Shown: one piece after another, positions 35,371 through 43,356 of the stretch | Layout of the letters: each line of letters starts with the position of its first letter | Numbering within the stretch: the stretch's first letter is position 1 | DNA from: Pseudomonas marginalis | Lineage (GTDB): Bacteria > Pseudomonadota > Gammaproteobacteria > Pseudomonadales > Pseudomonadaceae | Length of the DNA stretch: 64,000 nucleotides | Assembly: GCF_008692035.1 (NCBI RefSeq) | Contig: NZ_VTFG01000002.1 | Coordinates: forward strand, 1,488,001-1,552,000 | Reading direction: 5' to 3' | The notes under the pieces: generated by a model | Told to the model about the DNA's origin: nothing | Seen by the model: only the letters and a program-made list of their open reading frames with translations | The model's database searches: none | Position numbers and translations under genes: made by a program

Positions 35371-36024
35371 ATGAATGGTATACACGACCTGGGCGGCATG
35401 CATGGTTTCGGCCCAGTGCTCACGGAAGAGCACGAACCCATCTTCCATCATGATTGGGAGCGCAGGGTTTTTCCGCTCTTCGCCTCGCTCTTCGTCGGCG
35501 GGTACTTCAACGTCGACGAATTCCGCCACGCCATCGAACGCATGAAGCCGGCCGAATACCTGCAGTCGAGCTACTACGAGCACTGGCTGCACGCCTTCGA
35601 GACCCTGCTGACAGAAAAGGGCGTCATCAGCGCCGCCGAACTGCAGGGTACGGCCAAACCAACCCCACCGACACAGCCCGTCACGGTTTTAACTCCGGAT
35701 ATCGTCGACGCCGTCGTGCTCGGCGGCGCCTCGTCACGAGCAAAAGAAGATGTCCCCGGCCAATTCCAAGTCGGTGACCGGGTGCGGACGAAGTGCCTCA
35801 ACCCAACCAATCACACCCGGCTGCCACGCTACGCGCGCGGTAAGGTCGGCACAATCGTGATCGCGCATGGCGCGTTCGCTACCCCGGACACGATGGCCCA
35901 TGGTTTGGGCGAACAGCCGCAGCAGGTCTATGCCGTACGCTTCAGTGCCGAGGAATTGTGGGGAGTACGGCGACCGGACAGTGTGTGCATCGACCTATGG
36001 GACAACTACCTGGAGGCCGTATGA
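35371..36024 (+). CDS. nthB: Nitrile hydratase beta subunit
   Basis: Partner of NthA; the heterodimer interface holds the cobalt site. The 217 residues begin MNGIHDLGGMHGFGPV, have the helical N-terminal arm with DEFRHAIERMKPAEYLQSSYYEHW, and a C-terminal SH3-like barrel (QVGDRVRTKCLNPTNHTRLP to DLWDNYLEAV). It lies 20 bp after nthA with an AAGGAG site, and its stop overlaps the ATG of the activator gene. Confidence 0.97.
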   Translation: MNGIHDLGGMHGFGPVLTEEHEPIFHHDWERRVFPLFASLFVGGYFNVDEFRHAIERMKPAEYLQSSYYEHWLHAFETLLTEKGVISAAELQGTAKPTPPTQPVTVLTPDIVDAVVLGGASSRAKEDVPGQFQVGDRVRTKCLNPTNHTRLPRYARGKVGTIVIAHGAFATPDTMAHGLGEQPQQVYAVRFSAEELWGVRRPDSVCIDLWDNYLEAV

Positions 36025-36461
36025 ACACGAGCATGCACCACGACTACAAGGCCGTCGGCCTCCCTCTCGACGATGAAGGCCCGGTGTTCGACAAGCCTTG
36101 GCAGGCTCAGGCTTTTTCCCTGCTGGTGCACTTGCACCAAGCCGGCGTGTTCCCCTGGAAGGACTGGGTGCAGGTATTCAGCGAAGAGATCAAGGCTGCC
36201 CCGGCGCAACCCGGAGAAAGCGTCAATGACGCCTATTACCGGCAATGGATCACGGCCATGGAAAGAATGGTCACCACCCTCGGCCTGACCGGGATGGAGG
36301 ACATCGTCCAACGGGGCGAGGAATGGAGGCAGGCCTATCTGAATACTCCCCATGGACAACCAGTGGTTTTGCTCAATGCAAGTTGTCCACCGGCCCACGG
36401 GCACACCGGTGAGCATCTGCCGCATCGCGAGCCCGTGGCGATCAGCCGAGCCTCTCACTGA
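36021..36461 (+). CDS. Nitrile hydratase activator (P14K-type accessory protein)
   Basis: A 146-residue protein related to the NHase beta N-terminal arm (GPVFDKPWQAQAFSLLVHLH and SVNDAYYRQWITAMERMV). In cobalt enzymes such activators bring cobalt and oxidised cysteines into the alpha subunit by subunit swapping. The ATG overlaps the nthB stop (ATGA), so the three proteins are made together. The C-terminus ends in a His-containing tail (PPAHGHTGEHLPHR). Confidence 0.92.
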   Translation: MNTSMHHDYKAVGLPLDDEGPVFDKPWQAQAFSLLVHLHQAGVFPWKDWVQVFSEEIKAAPAQPGESVNDAYYRQWITAMERMVTTLGLTGMEDIVQRGEEWRQAYLNTPHGQPVVLLNASCPPAHGHTGEHLPHREPVAISRASH

Positions 36462-36477
36462 GGGCGGAGCAGTTTTT

Positions 36478-36502
36478 TGTTGTCCTTTTTTACCTAGCAA
36501 GC
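36478..36502 (+). promoter_or_regulatory. Operator-like sequence C before the cobalt permease gene
   Basis: TTGTTGTCC then a T-run and ACCTAGCAAGCC. It shares TGTCCTTTTTWACC with site A but has only one clear repeat unit. It falls between the activator stop and the permease start. Weak evidence. Confidence 0.25.
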
Positions 36503-36529
36503 CGCAGAGGCGGCCAAGGAGTCATCGTC

Positions 36530-37207
36530 ATGCATATCGAACCTGGCCTCGTGGAAGCCGGAAAACTCTGGCTGAGCTATGTTACCGCCGCAAGCGTCGG
36601 CACCTACACCGTCAAACTCGTTGCGGACGCCATTGGCGAACGAGGTGCCGTCTCGCTGGTGGTTCGCGCCGCCGCCGCCACGGCGCTGGTGTTTGGCTTC
36701 TTTGAACTGCTACCGCATCATCCGGTTGGCGTCTCGGAGGTGCATCTCATACTCGGCTCGACGCTGTTCCTGTTGTTCGGTGCAGCACCTGCAGCAGTAG
36801 GTCTCGCTTTGGGGCTGTTAATCCAGGGTCTGTTCTTCGCCCCATTCGACCTGCCGCAGTACGGCATGAACGTCACCACCCTTTTGGTACCGCTGTTGGC
36901 AGTTGCTGCCCTGGCGCGGCGTATCATCGCGCCAAACACGCCCTATGTTGATCTGGGCTATCGCCAGGCACTGGGCCTGTCGACGGCCTTCCAGTCAGGC
37001 ATCGTCGCCTGGGTTGCCTTCTGGGCCTTCTACGGGAAGGGCTTCACGGCAGAGAACGCACTGTCAGTCCTGACCTTCGGCAGTGCCTACATGACCGTCG
37101 TCATCCTCGAACCGCTGTTGGACCTGGCCGTGCTGGCCGGTGCCAAGGCAACGCATCGCCTGCGTAACAGCAGGCTGGTCGAGCACCGTCTGTACCAGGC
37201 CGCCTGA
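36530..37207 (+). CDS. CbiM-like energy-coupling factor transporter permease (probable cobalt uptake)
   Basis: A 225-residue membrane protein with six or seven hydrophobic segments. The N-terminal MHIEPGLV resembles the metal-binding MHI-x-EG start of CbiM/NikM, where the amino group and His2 bind Co2+; NMN-type GMNVTTLLVPLLA is also conserved. It follows the nitrile hydratase genes by 68 bp, so cobalt supply for the enzyme is the natural reading. No CbiQ, CbiO or CbiN partner is encoded nearby, so it either works alone or borrows an ATPase. Confidence 0.85.
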   Translation: MHIEPGLVEAGKLWLSYVTAASVGTYTVKLVADAIGERGAVSLVVRAAAATALVFGFFELLPHHPVGVSEVHLILGSTLFLLFGAAPAAVGLALGLLIQGLFFAPFDLPQYGMNVTTLLVPLLAVAALARRIIAPNTPYVDLGYRQALGLSTAFQSGIVAWVAFWAFYGKGFTAENALSVLTFGSAYMTVVILEPLLDLAVLAGAKATHRLRNSRLVEHRLYQAA

Positions 37208-37500
37208 GTCGACAGACGCCAGTCCAAGCCAGACTGTCCCCGGGCATTCGAAGACCGCAATGCTCGGGGCATCAAGAGCGAGAACGACCTCAACACCTCG
37301 TGAGCAAAACTGGAGGTAGTTGATGCTTTTCAGAAATAGCCCCCGCAAGTCAGTCCGGGGAGTACCGCTGGCTCCATATTCATGGCGAAACGCGCCGTGA
37401 TGAACGGGGACTACCAACAGATGACCCCAGGTCACCCTGCGCCGCATCCCGTCCCGGCACCTCGCACCTTGATCGCCTTTGTAGTTCCTGAACCTTGTCT
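37208..37500. other. Intergenic stretch between convergent permease and araC genes
   Basis: No gene seen. An imperfect hairpin CCCCGGGCATT/AATGCTCGGGG (37238-37248 with 37259-37269) 30 bp after the permease stop may end transcription, although no T-run follows. Confidence 0.4.
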
Positions 37501-38508
37501 TCACCTGATCAGAAGATCCTGGACCGATCCACAACTGTTCGTTCCTGGCTTGGCTTCACCCTCTACGCTGGCTGCAAGCCCCCTTGGGGAAATCCCGAAC
37601 CGCTGCTTGAACAACCGGGAGAAATGCGAGGCATCGTTAAATCCCCAGCGCAGCGCTACGGCGAGCACGCCAGGATGGCTGGAACTGCAGAGATCGCGCG
37701 CGCTGTGCCGCAAGCGCAGCTCCCGGATCAGGCCACTGACGGAAAATGGCTCTTCCTCGAACAGGCCATAGAGTGTCCGGCGCGAGACCTTGAATCGCGC
37801 CGCAAGCAGGTCCGGCCCGAGCCCGGGTTCAGATAAATGATCGGCTATATAGGTCTCGACCGCCTGGCGGAAGGCTGTCCGCAGCGGCACCCGGTCCTGT
37901 TCCTGCGCCTCCAGCGTGGCGCCCAGCGCGACGGCGATGACACCGTTGAGCGCGGCGCTGAGCCCATGCTGCGCCTGTAGGCCGACGCTGGCGTCCATCT
38001 GTTCAAGTGAGCGGGCGAAGCGAGCCGCGACCAGTCCAAGTCCCGCTTGTCCGCTGACGCAGCGCGCTGTCGCCTGGCGCGGTGCCGCGAGCCTGGACAC
38101 CAGTTGCTCCCTGGGTATACGGAATGACAGCACGCGCCAATCTTCCCTGAAATCGAGAAAGTAGGGACGCGTGGAGTCCACGACGGAGAAGTCACCGGGC
38201 AACACCAGTGTCTCCTGCCCATCCTGACGTACCACACATGACCCTTCCAACTGGAAGTTCGCGAAGCAGAACTCGACCGGGTTGCGGCGGATTTCATCCC
38301 AGCGTCGTTGGACGAACTGCGCACGGGAAAACACGCGGGTCTGCGCGCTCATGGAGAGGGGCCGGGAGCTCACCTCGCCCGTGAAGTTCGATCCTGCAGG
38401 CTCTTGCTTGAGGATGGGATTGAGCGAGACGAAGGCTTCGCAGAGGACCTCACGCCAGTAGCTGAATCTTTCGCGCTGCACGCACGCTTCGGTAGTCCAG
38501 ATTTGCAT
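37501..38508 (-). CDS. AraC family regulator (FeaR/NphR-like), putative activator of the nitrile cluster
   Basis: A 335-residue protein: an N-terminal AraC-binding-like domain (about residues 1-210, with MSAQTRVFSRAQ and LPGDFSVVDSTRPYFLDF) and a C-terminal double helix-turn-helix (about 240-320: LAARFKVSRRTLYGLFEE, VALRWGFNDASHFSRLFKQ). The ATG at 38508 (MQIWTTEACVQ) suits the family better than one 11 codons upstream. It is divergent from the flavoprotein gene across about 500 bp that carries two operator-like sequences. AraC proteins of this type often switch on nitrile and amine pathways. Confidence 0.87.
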   Translation of the reverse strand: MQIWTTEACVQRERFSYWREVLCEAFVSLNPILKQEPAGSNFTGEVSSRPLSMSAQTRVFSRAQFVQRRWDEIRRNPVEFCFANFQLEGSCVVRQDGQETLVLPGDFSVVDSTRPYFLDFREDWRVLSFRIPREQLVSRLAAPRQATARCVSGQAGLGLVAARFARSLEQMDASVGLQAQHGLSAALNGVIAVALGATLEAQEQDRVPLRTAFRQAVETYIADHLSEPGLGPDLLAARFKVSRRTLYGLFEEEPFSVSGLIRELRLRHSARDLCSSSHPGVLAVALRWGFNDASHFSRLFKQRFGISPRGLAASVEGEAKPGTNSCGSVQDLLIR

Positions 38509-38626
38509 CCTGCGGTCACCCCTCAGTGGCGCAAAAGACAATCATCACGAGCGCAAGCCAGCGACTGATTTCTGAGCCAATGTCACGGTATGGCGGGCCG
38601 CTCAGACGTGTCATGTGTTCCTCCTG

Positions 38627-38664
38627 TTGCACAGATCGTCAACTGGTCTTGCACGCAAAGGCAA
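38627..38664 (+). promoter_or_regulatory. Putative AraC-type operator D
   Basis: TTGCAC at 38627 and 38649 (22 bp apart) around GATCGTCAACTGGTC, then GCAAAGGCAAG. It is nearly the same as site E (38908-38945) over 38 bp and shares GTC-TTGC-NN-GCAAAG with site B. Located about 120 bp upstream of the araC start. Confidence 0.5.
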
Positions 38665-38907
38665 GTCGTCGGTTGATGGGCGTTCAGGCACCCTGGCACG
38701 GCATTTTCGTTTGTGCCTGCGCTGTGCACGGCGGGAATGCGAATGCGTCATGCCGGTGCAGTTTTCGCCGGATAAACAGGCGCAGGACTGAACCCATGTG
38801 ACCTGCGGCAGGAAGACGCAAAGTCCGCGCCAGAACCAAGGGGGCATTCACCCGCTACAGGCTCTTTCTGCAGAAGGCACGACCTCAGTCGGGAAAGCCC
38901 TGTGCCC

Positions 38908-38945
38908 TTGCGCAAATCGTCAATTGGGCTTGCACGCTCCGGCGA
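38908..38945 (+). promoter_or_regulatory. Putative AraC-type operator E, before the flavoprotein gene
   Basis: TTGCGC at 38908 and TTGCAC at 38930 (22 bp apart) with AATCGTCAATTGGGC between, the same build and orientation as site D. It lies about 70 bp upstream of the flavoprotein ATG. A further GTTGTCC-ACCTA sequence at 38976-38989 resembles site C. Between D and E (38665-38907) no gene is supported. Confidence 0.5.
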
Positions 38946-39015
38946 GACCGAGGCAGTCCGGCTGCCTACGATGGGTTGTCCGTTACCTAACCCACCGCAA
39001 GAAAGGTCGCTTCCC

Positions 39016-40263
39016 ATGGCTATCGATTTCCAGCTCACCGAATCACAGAAGGCTTTACAGGCAAGCGCGCGAACCTTCGCCGCCGAAGTCCTCAGCAAGG
39101 TCGCCCCCACTATCGCCCCAATCGCGCGACCGGAAGACCGGTTCTACGCCACGCGGCCGTTCTACGATGCAATGGTCGACGCCGGCTTCATCAAGGCGTT
39201 GCTGCCCGTCTCGTGCGGCGGCAGCGCCCTGACCACGCTGGATTTTGCCTTGGCAGCCGAAGAACTCGCCGCCGCCGACGTCAACTTGCCTTCGGCCTTG
39301 CTGGGCACCGGCCTGGGTTTGCACGCGGTGCTGCACCACGGCACCGAGGAGCAGAAGCGCCGCTTCCTGCCGGACTTCGTCGAAGATGGCTCGCGCCTGG
39401 CCGCCCTGGCCTTCACTGAGGTCACCGGAGGCGCTAACTACGACAACCCCGACCCCTCCGCCGGCGTGCAGACATTCGCCCGCCTCGAAGGCGACGAATG
39501 GGTCATCAACGGCGCAAAGCACTACACCACCAACGGCACCGGTTGGGACGGCAAGGGCGCGCACCTGTACAGCGTCATATGCCGCACCGATGCGACCCTG
39601 CCGCCGCAGCAATCGCTGGCGGTCATCATGGTGCCCGGCAGCGCCCAGGGCATCGAGATCGCGGGCTTTCTCGATACCGTCGGCCATCGCGCGACGATCT
39701 CGCCGCGCATCCACTTCAACAATGTGCGCGTGCCGGCGGCCAATATTGTGGGCAAGCCGGGCGATGGCATTGCCATGGTGGAAGATGCCTTCTCCTGGAC
39801 TGCGGCGCTCATCGGCGCGGCCTGCGTAGGTGTGATGCGCGCGGCCTTCGACGTCGCCTTGAAGTTTGCCCGCACCGACAAGCGCTCCGGCACGGTACCT
39901 GTGATTGAGCACCAGAACGTTGGCTTCATGCTGGCCGACATCAAGATGCGCATCGAGGCCGCGCGCTACCTGACCTGGAAAGCCTGTCACCAGCTTGATA
40001 TCACCCAGGGACGCAGCCGCGAACTGGCCATCATCACCAAGGTTCACTGTTCAGAACTGTGCGTTCAGGCCGTCTACGATGCCATGCGCGTTGTCGGTGT
40101 CGATGCCTATACCGACCTCTACCCGTTGGCCGGCCTGATGCAGGACGCGCTGTGTTTTCCCCTGTACGACGGCGGCAACATGGGGGTCCGTCGCCGGCAA
40201 CTCCATGCGCTGCTGCGCTCGCCGGCCTACGACGCCATGGCCGGTGCAGAGGCACGCAGTTGA
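39016..40263 (+). CDS. Acyl-CoA dehydrogenase-fold flavoprotein with nitroalkane oxidase-type active site
   Basis: A 415-residue FAD enzyme of the acyl-CoA dehydrogenase superfamily: helical N-terminal domain, beta domain around residues 130-245 (LAFTEVTGGANYDNPDPSAG, EWVINGAKHYTTNG), helical C-terminal domain. Where true dehydrogenases have catalytic Glu in an EGT-type motif, this protein has Asp385 in LYDGGNMGVRRRQ, with Arg392 seven residues on and Ser260 125 residues before. Fungal nitroalkane oxidase uses Asp402, Arg409 and Ser276, the same spacing within one residue. A nitroalkane or related oxidase is therefore likelier than a beta-oxidation enzyme. ATG at 39016 has an AGAAAGG site. 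Confidence 0.85.
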   Translation: MAIDFQLTESQKALQASARTFAAEVLSKVAPTIAPIARPEDRFYATRPFYDAMVDAGFIKALLPVSCGGSALTTLDFALAAEELAAADVNLPSALLGTGLGLHAVLHHGTEEQKRRFLPDFVEDGSRLAALAFTEVTGGANYDNPDPSAGVQTFARLEGDEWVINGAKHYTTNGTGWDGKGAHLYSVICRTDATLPPQQSLAVIMVPGSAQGIEIAGFLDTVGHRATISPRIHFNNVRVPAANIVGKPGDGIAMVEDAFSWTAALIGAACVGVMRAAFDVALKFARTDKRSGTVPVIEHQNVGFMLADIKMRIEAARYLTWKACHQLDITQGRSRELAIITKVHCSELCVQAVYDAMRVVGVDAYTDLYPLAGLMQDALCFPLYDGGNMGVRRRQLHALLRSPAYDAMAGAEARS

Positions 40264-40453
40264 AGCGGCCGCCGTGCCACGAGGCGTAAGCGCCGAGCAG
40301 CTGTCCTTCCCAGCACAACGAATGACCGCCCCAACAAAGCGACTTGGGGCGCGTCCCCCCTATCTTTGTCATGCGCACTGCCGCGTTGTCCTGTGTCGCC
40401 GCACTTCGCCGGCCGATCAATGACAGATGACTACTCGAGAGAGGACTTCCGTA

Positions 40454-41404
40454 ATGACCCAAGCATTCTCCAGCGTCGCCCGCAGGACCGGCCACGTGTC
40501 AAAGGCCGGTACCCACTCGCCCCTGAGCAGCATGAACAAGGTATTGGCCTTGGCCTGTCTACCAATGGTCACGATGGTGCCGATGACCGCGCGCGCCATC
40601 GATGTGGACATCGGTGATTTCGTCCCGGCGCCGGAGGGTACGACGGCGGGGTTGCTGTACCTGCAGCATGCCGAGCGCAACAAACTCTATGCCCAGGGAC
40701 GGCAGACGGCGCGGGATCCTCGGCTGGTCTCGGATGTCGGCATCGGGAGGCTGGTGCACTACACCACGATCGGCGGGCTGACGGTAGGCCCCCAGATCCT
40801 GGTACCGTTTGGCCGGCTGGATGCCGGGCGCGACACGAGTGCACTGGGCAAGACCAGCGGGGTAGGTGACGTTATCCTGGCCGCACCAGTCTGGTTGATC
40901 AACGACGCAGCGTCTCGCACCTATCTAGCCATAGCGCCCTATCTGTACCTTCCAACGGGTAGCTATAGCCACGACCGCCCGCTCAATCTGGGTGAAAACC
41001 GCTGGAAGTTTGATTTACAGGTAGGTTTCGTCAAAGGGCTGACCGACAATTGGTATGTCGACTTGACCGGCGACGTCATGTTCCACGGCAAGAACGACAA
41101 CTACGGCGCTGCCGGCGACACGCTCAAGCAGAAACAGCTCTACCAGGGGCAGGGATATTTGCGTTACCAGTTCACGCCCGGCGCCAACGCTTTCGTCGGC
41201 CTGTCACAGACCTGGGGCGGTGAGACCCGAGTCAATGGCGTTGACAGCGACGACGAAGCTCGGCAACGAAAAATCAGCGTGGGTGGCAGTTACTTCATCC
41301 GCCCGAAGACGCAGGTGCTGGTGGCGCTCGGGCGCGACCTTGAGGTGGAAAATGGCTTCAAGGAAAGCGCCCGCATCAACGTTCGACTGTTGCAGGTGTT
41401 CTGA
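40454..41404 (+). CDS. MetA-type outer membrane channel (phenol-degradation meta-pathway family)
   Basis: A 316-residue protein with a long N-terminus, a signal-like hydrophobic stretch (MNKVLALACLPMVTMVPM, about residues 27-44) and a beta-barrel pattern ending in alternating residues to LLQVF. The family contains outer membrane proteins of aromatic and hydrophobic compound pathways, thought to let substrates in. The start could instead be the ATG at 40532 just before the signal. It follows the flavoprotein gene by 190 bp and closes the nitrile cluster. Confidence 0.82.
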   Translation: MTQAFSSVARRTGHVSKAGTHSPLSSMNKVLALACLPMVTMVPMTARAIDVDIGDFVPAPEGTTAGLLYLQHAERNKLYAQGRQTARDPRLVSDVGIGRLVHYTTIGGLTVGPQILVPFGRLDAGRDTSALGKTSGVGDVILAAPVWLINDAASRTYLAIAPYLYLPTGSYSHDRPLNLGENRWKFDLQVGFVKGLTDNWYVDLTGDVMFHGKNDNYGAAGDTLKQKQLYQGQGYLRYQFTPGANAFVGLSQTWGGETRVNGVDSDDEARQRKISVGGSYFIRPKTQVLVALGRDLEVENGFKESARINVRLLQVF

Positions 41405-41631
41405 GCAAAAATCTCATTCAGGGCTACTCGATAACGCCTGGCGTTGAAACAACGCCGGGCATGAGGTGGCCAGGTGTAATCGAACAGCATTTGCCCTCAA
41501 TTGACGCGTAACCCGGTACTGATAACGGTTTACCGAAAGGTAGAGCGTTTTTTTATGCCTTGAAAAAAGTGCCTGGGGCATACTCGCAGCCCCCTCCTGG
41601 ATACAGAACTGAGCCAATAGGATGCCCCTTC
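41405..41631. other. Intergenic stretch with hairpin, right edge of the nitrile cluster
   Basis: A 9-bp stem CCTGGCGTT/AACGCCGGG with loop GAAAC at 41437-41459 may end transcription of the MetA-type gene; no T-run follows. No gene, tRNA fragment or integrase is visible, so no attachment site pairing with tRNA-Met can be shown. Confidence 0.4.
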
Positions 41632-42465
41632 ATGAGCCTTGATGTGTTCGCAATCATCATGCTGGGCGCTGCGTTGCACGCGACTTGGAATGCCGTGGTC
41701 AAGGGCGGTGACAACAAGCTGCTGACCACCTGCATGATCGCGTCCATTGCATCGCTGATCGCAGCGACGGTCATTCCGTTTCTGGAGTTGCCGGCCAAGG
41801 AAAGCTGGCCCTTCATCGGTGCGTCGGTGATTTTGCAGGTGGTGTATTTCGTGCTGGTCGCCTCGACTTACCGCATTGCCGACATGAGCCAGACCTACCC
41901 GATCATGCGCGGCACCGCGCCGCTGCTGGTGGCGACAGCGGGCGTAGGGCTGTTGTCCGAATCCTTGTCCTCATTCGCCTGGCTCGGTATTGCCATCATC
42001 TGCATCGGCATTTTGAGCATGGCTGCCGCCCCCAGCATCGGTCAGCGAAAAGGCATGCTCCTGGCGCTGGTCAACGCGGCAGTCATCGCCGGCTACACCC
42101 TTATCGACGGTGTGGGTGTGCGCAAATCCGGCGCGCCGGCGGCCTATACGCTGTGGATATTCCTGCTCACCGGCCTCGCGCTTGCCGTATGGGCATTTGC
42201 CGTCAGGCGGCGCGAATTCTGCCGCTATCTGGCGCGCCACTGGCGCCCAGGTGTTATCGGTGGCTTCGGCACCGTCGTGTCCTACGGCCTGGCACTTTGG
42301 GCAATGACGGCGGCACCGATCGCCACGGTTTCGGCGCTCAGGGAGACGTCGATCCTGTTTGGCGTGGTGATCTCGGCACTGGTGCTCAAAGAGCAACTGA
42401 CCCGCCGCCGCATCATGGCTGCGTGCATCATTGCCGGCGGGGCTATGGTATTGCGATTGGGCTGA
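41632..42465 (+). CDS. EamA family (DMT superfamily) transporter
   Basis: A 277-residue protein with about ten membrane helices in two EamA repeats (residues about 5-135 and 145-277), for example SQTYPIMRGTAPLLVATAGV and ALRETSILFGVVISALVLKE. Substrates in this superfamily are amino acids or metabolites, and cannot be told here. The ATG at 41632 is chosen because longer starts add a proline-rich leader that does not fit the family. Confidence 0.88.
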   Translation: MSLDVFAIIMLGAALHATWNAVVKGGDNKLLTTCMIASIASLIAATVIPFLELPAKESWPFIGASVILQVVYFVLVASTYRIADMSQTYPIMRGTAPLLVATAGVGLLSESLSSFAWLGIAIICIGILSMAAAPSIGQRKGMLLALVNAAVIAGYTLIDGVGVRKSGAPAAYTLWIFLLTGLALAVWAFAVRRREFCRYLARHWRPGVIGGFGTVVSYGLALWAMTAAPIATVSALRETSILFGVVISALVLKEQLTRRRIMAACIIAGGAMVLRLG

Positions 42466-42540
42466 CGGGCAGGCCGCTTTTGACGCCCTCCCTTACCACT
42501 GTTAGTGTCCAGCCTCCCCCCACGCACGGAGTGCTTCACG

Positions 42541-43320
42541 GTGAAACTGGACATCTACCAAGTCGACGCCTTCAGCCAACATGCCTTCGGCGGCAACCCT
42601 GCCGCGGTGTGCCCGCTCACCGAGTGGCTGCCCGATGAGCAACTGCAGCATATCGCCGCCGAAAACAACCTCTCCGAAACCGCCTACTTCGTGCCCCGCG
42701 ATGGGTTCTATGAGTTGCGCTGGTTTACCCCGCAAGTCGAAGTCGACCTGTGCGGCCATGCCACGCTGGCGACGGCGTGGGTGTTGATTCACGCGCTGGC
42801 GGATGCACCCCAGGTGCTGCGCTTTGCCACCCGCAGCGGCGAGCTTCGCGTGACGCGCAAGGGTGATGAGCTGGCGATGGATTTCCCCGCCCGGCAACCA
42901 CAGCGTTGCGAACCGCCCGCTGGAATGTTGAGTGCCCTGGGGATCGAGAGTGCCGACGTGTTCAGCACCGATGACTACATCGTGCTGGTGGACGACGAAG
43001 CCCAGGTCGCCGCGCTGACGCCTGACTTTTCGCGGCTCAAGGGCCTGCCCAAGCGCGGGATTGCAGTCACCGCCAAGAGCACCCGGTTTGATTTCATTTC
43101 GCGCTGGTTCGGGCCGAATGTGGGGATCGATGAAGACCCGGTCACCGGTTCGGCACACACCTCGCTGGCACCGTTCTGGGCCGAGCGCCTGGGCAAGTCG
43201 CACTTGACGGCCGAGCAAGGGGGCCAGCGCAAGGGCCAGTTGCACTGCGAGCTGCAGGGCGACCGCGTGATTATTTCCGGCAAGGCAGTGTTGTACATGC
43301 AAGGCACGATTTACCTGTAA
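42541..43320 (+). CDS. PhzF family isomerase/epimerase
   Basis: A 259-residue PhzF-fold protein. The GTG at 42541 begins MKLDIYQVDAFSQHAFGGNP, the typical family start. Glu46 in NNLSETAYFV matches the catalytic glutamate of PhzF, and CGHATLATAW plus DPVTGSAHTSLAPFW are conserved. No phenazine genes are near, so it is probably one of the many PhzF-like enzymes with another substrate. Confidence 0.9.
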   Translation: MKLDIYQVDAFSQHAFGGNPAAVCPLTEWLPDEQLQHIAAENNLSETAYFVPRDGFYELRWFTPQVEVDLCGHATLATAWVLIHALADAPQVLRFATRSGELRVTRKGDELAMDFPARQPQRCEPPAGMLSALGIESADVFSTDDYIVLVDDEAQVAALTPDFSRLKGLPKRGIAVTAKSTRFDFISRWFGPNVGIDEDPVTGSAHTSLAPFWAERLGKSHLTAEQGGQRKGQLHCELQGDRVIISGKAVLYMQGTIYL

Positions 43321-43356
43321 ACCGCAGCGCCCCACGGACAACAGATCATTCGCACA

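Noticed and set aside
34718..36024. Iron-type nitrile hydratase
   Set aside because: The claw reads C-T-L-C-S-C, the cobalt form, and a cobalt-type activator and permease follow.
39016..40263. Reading the flavoprotein as an ordinary fatty-acid acyl-CoA dehydrogenase
   Set aside because: The catalytic Glu motif is replaced by an Asp/Arg signature, and the neighbours are nitrile genes without other beta-oxidation enzymes.
41405..41631. Attachment site pairing with the tRNA-Met 3' end
   Set aside because: No copy of the T-arm/acceptor sequence is visible here, so an island boundary cannot be claimed.
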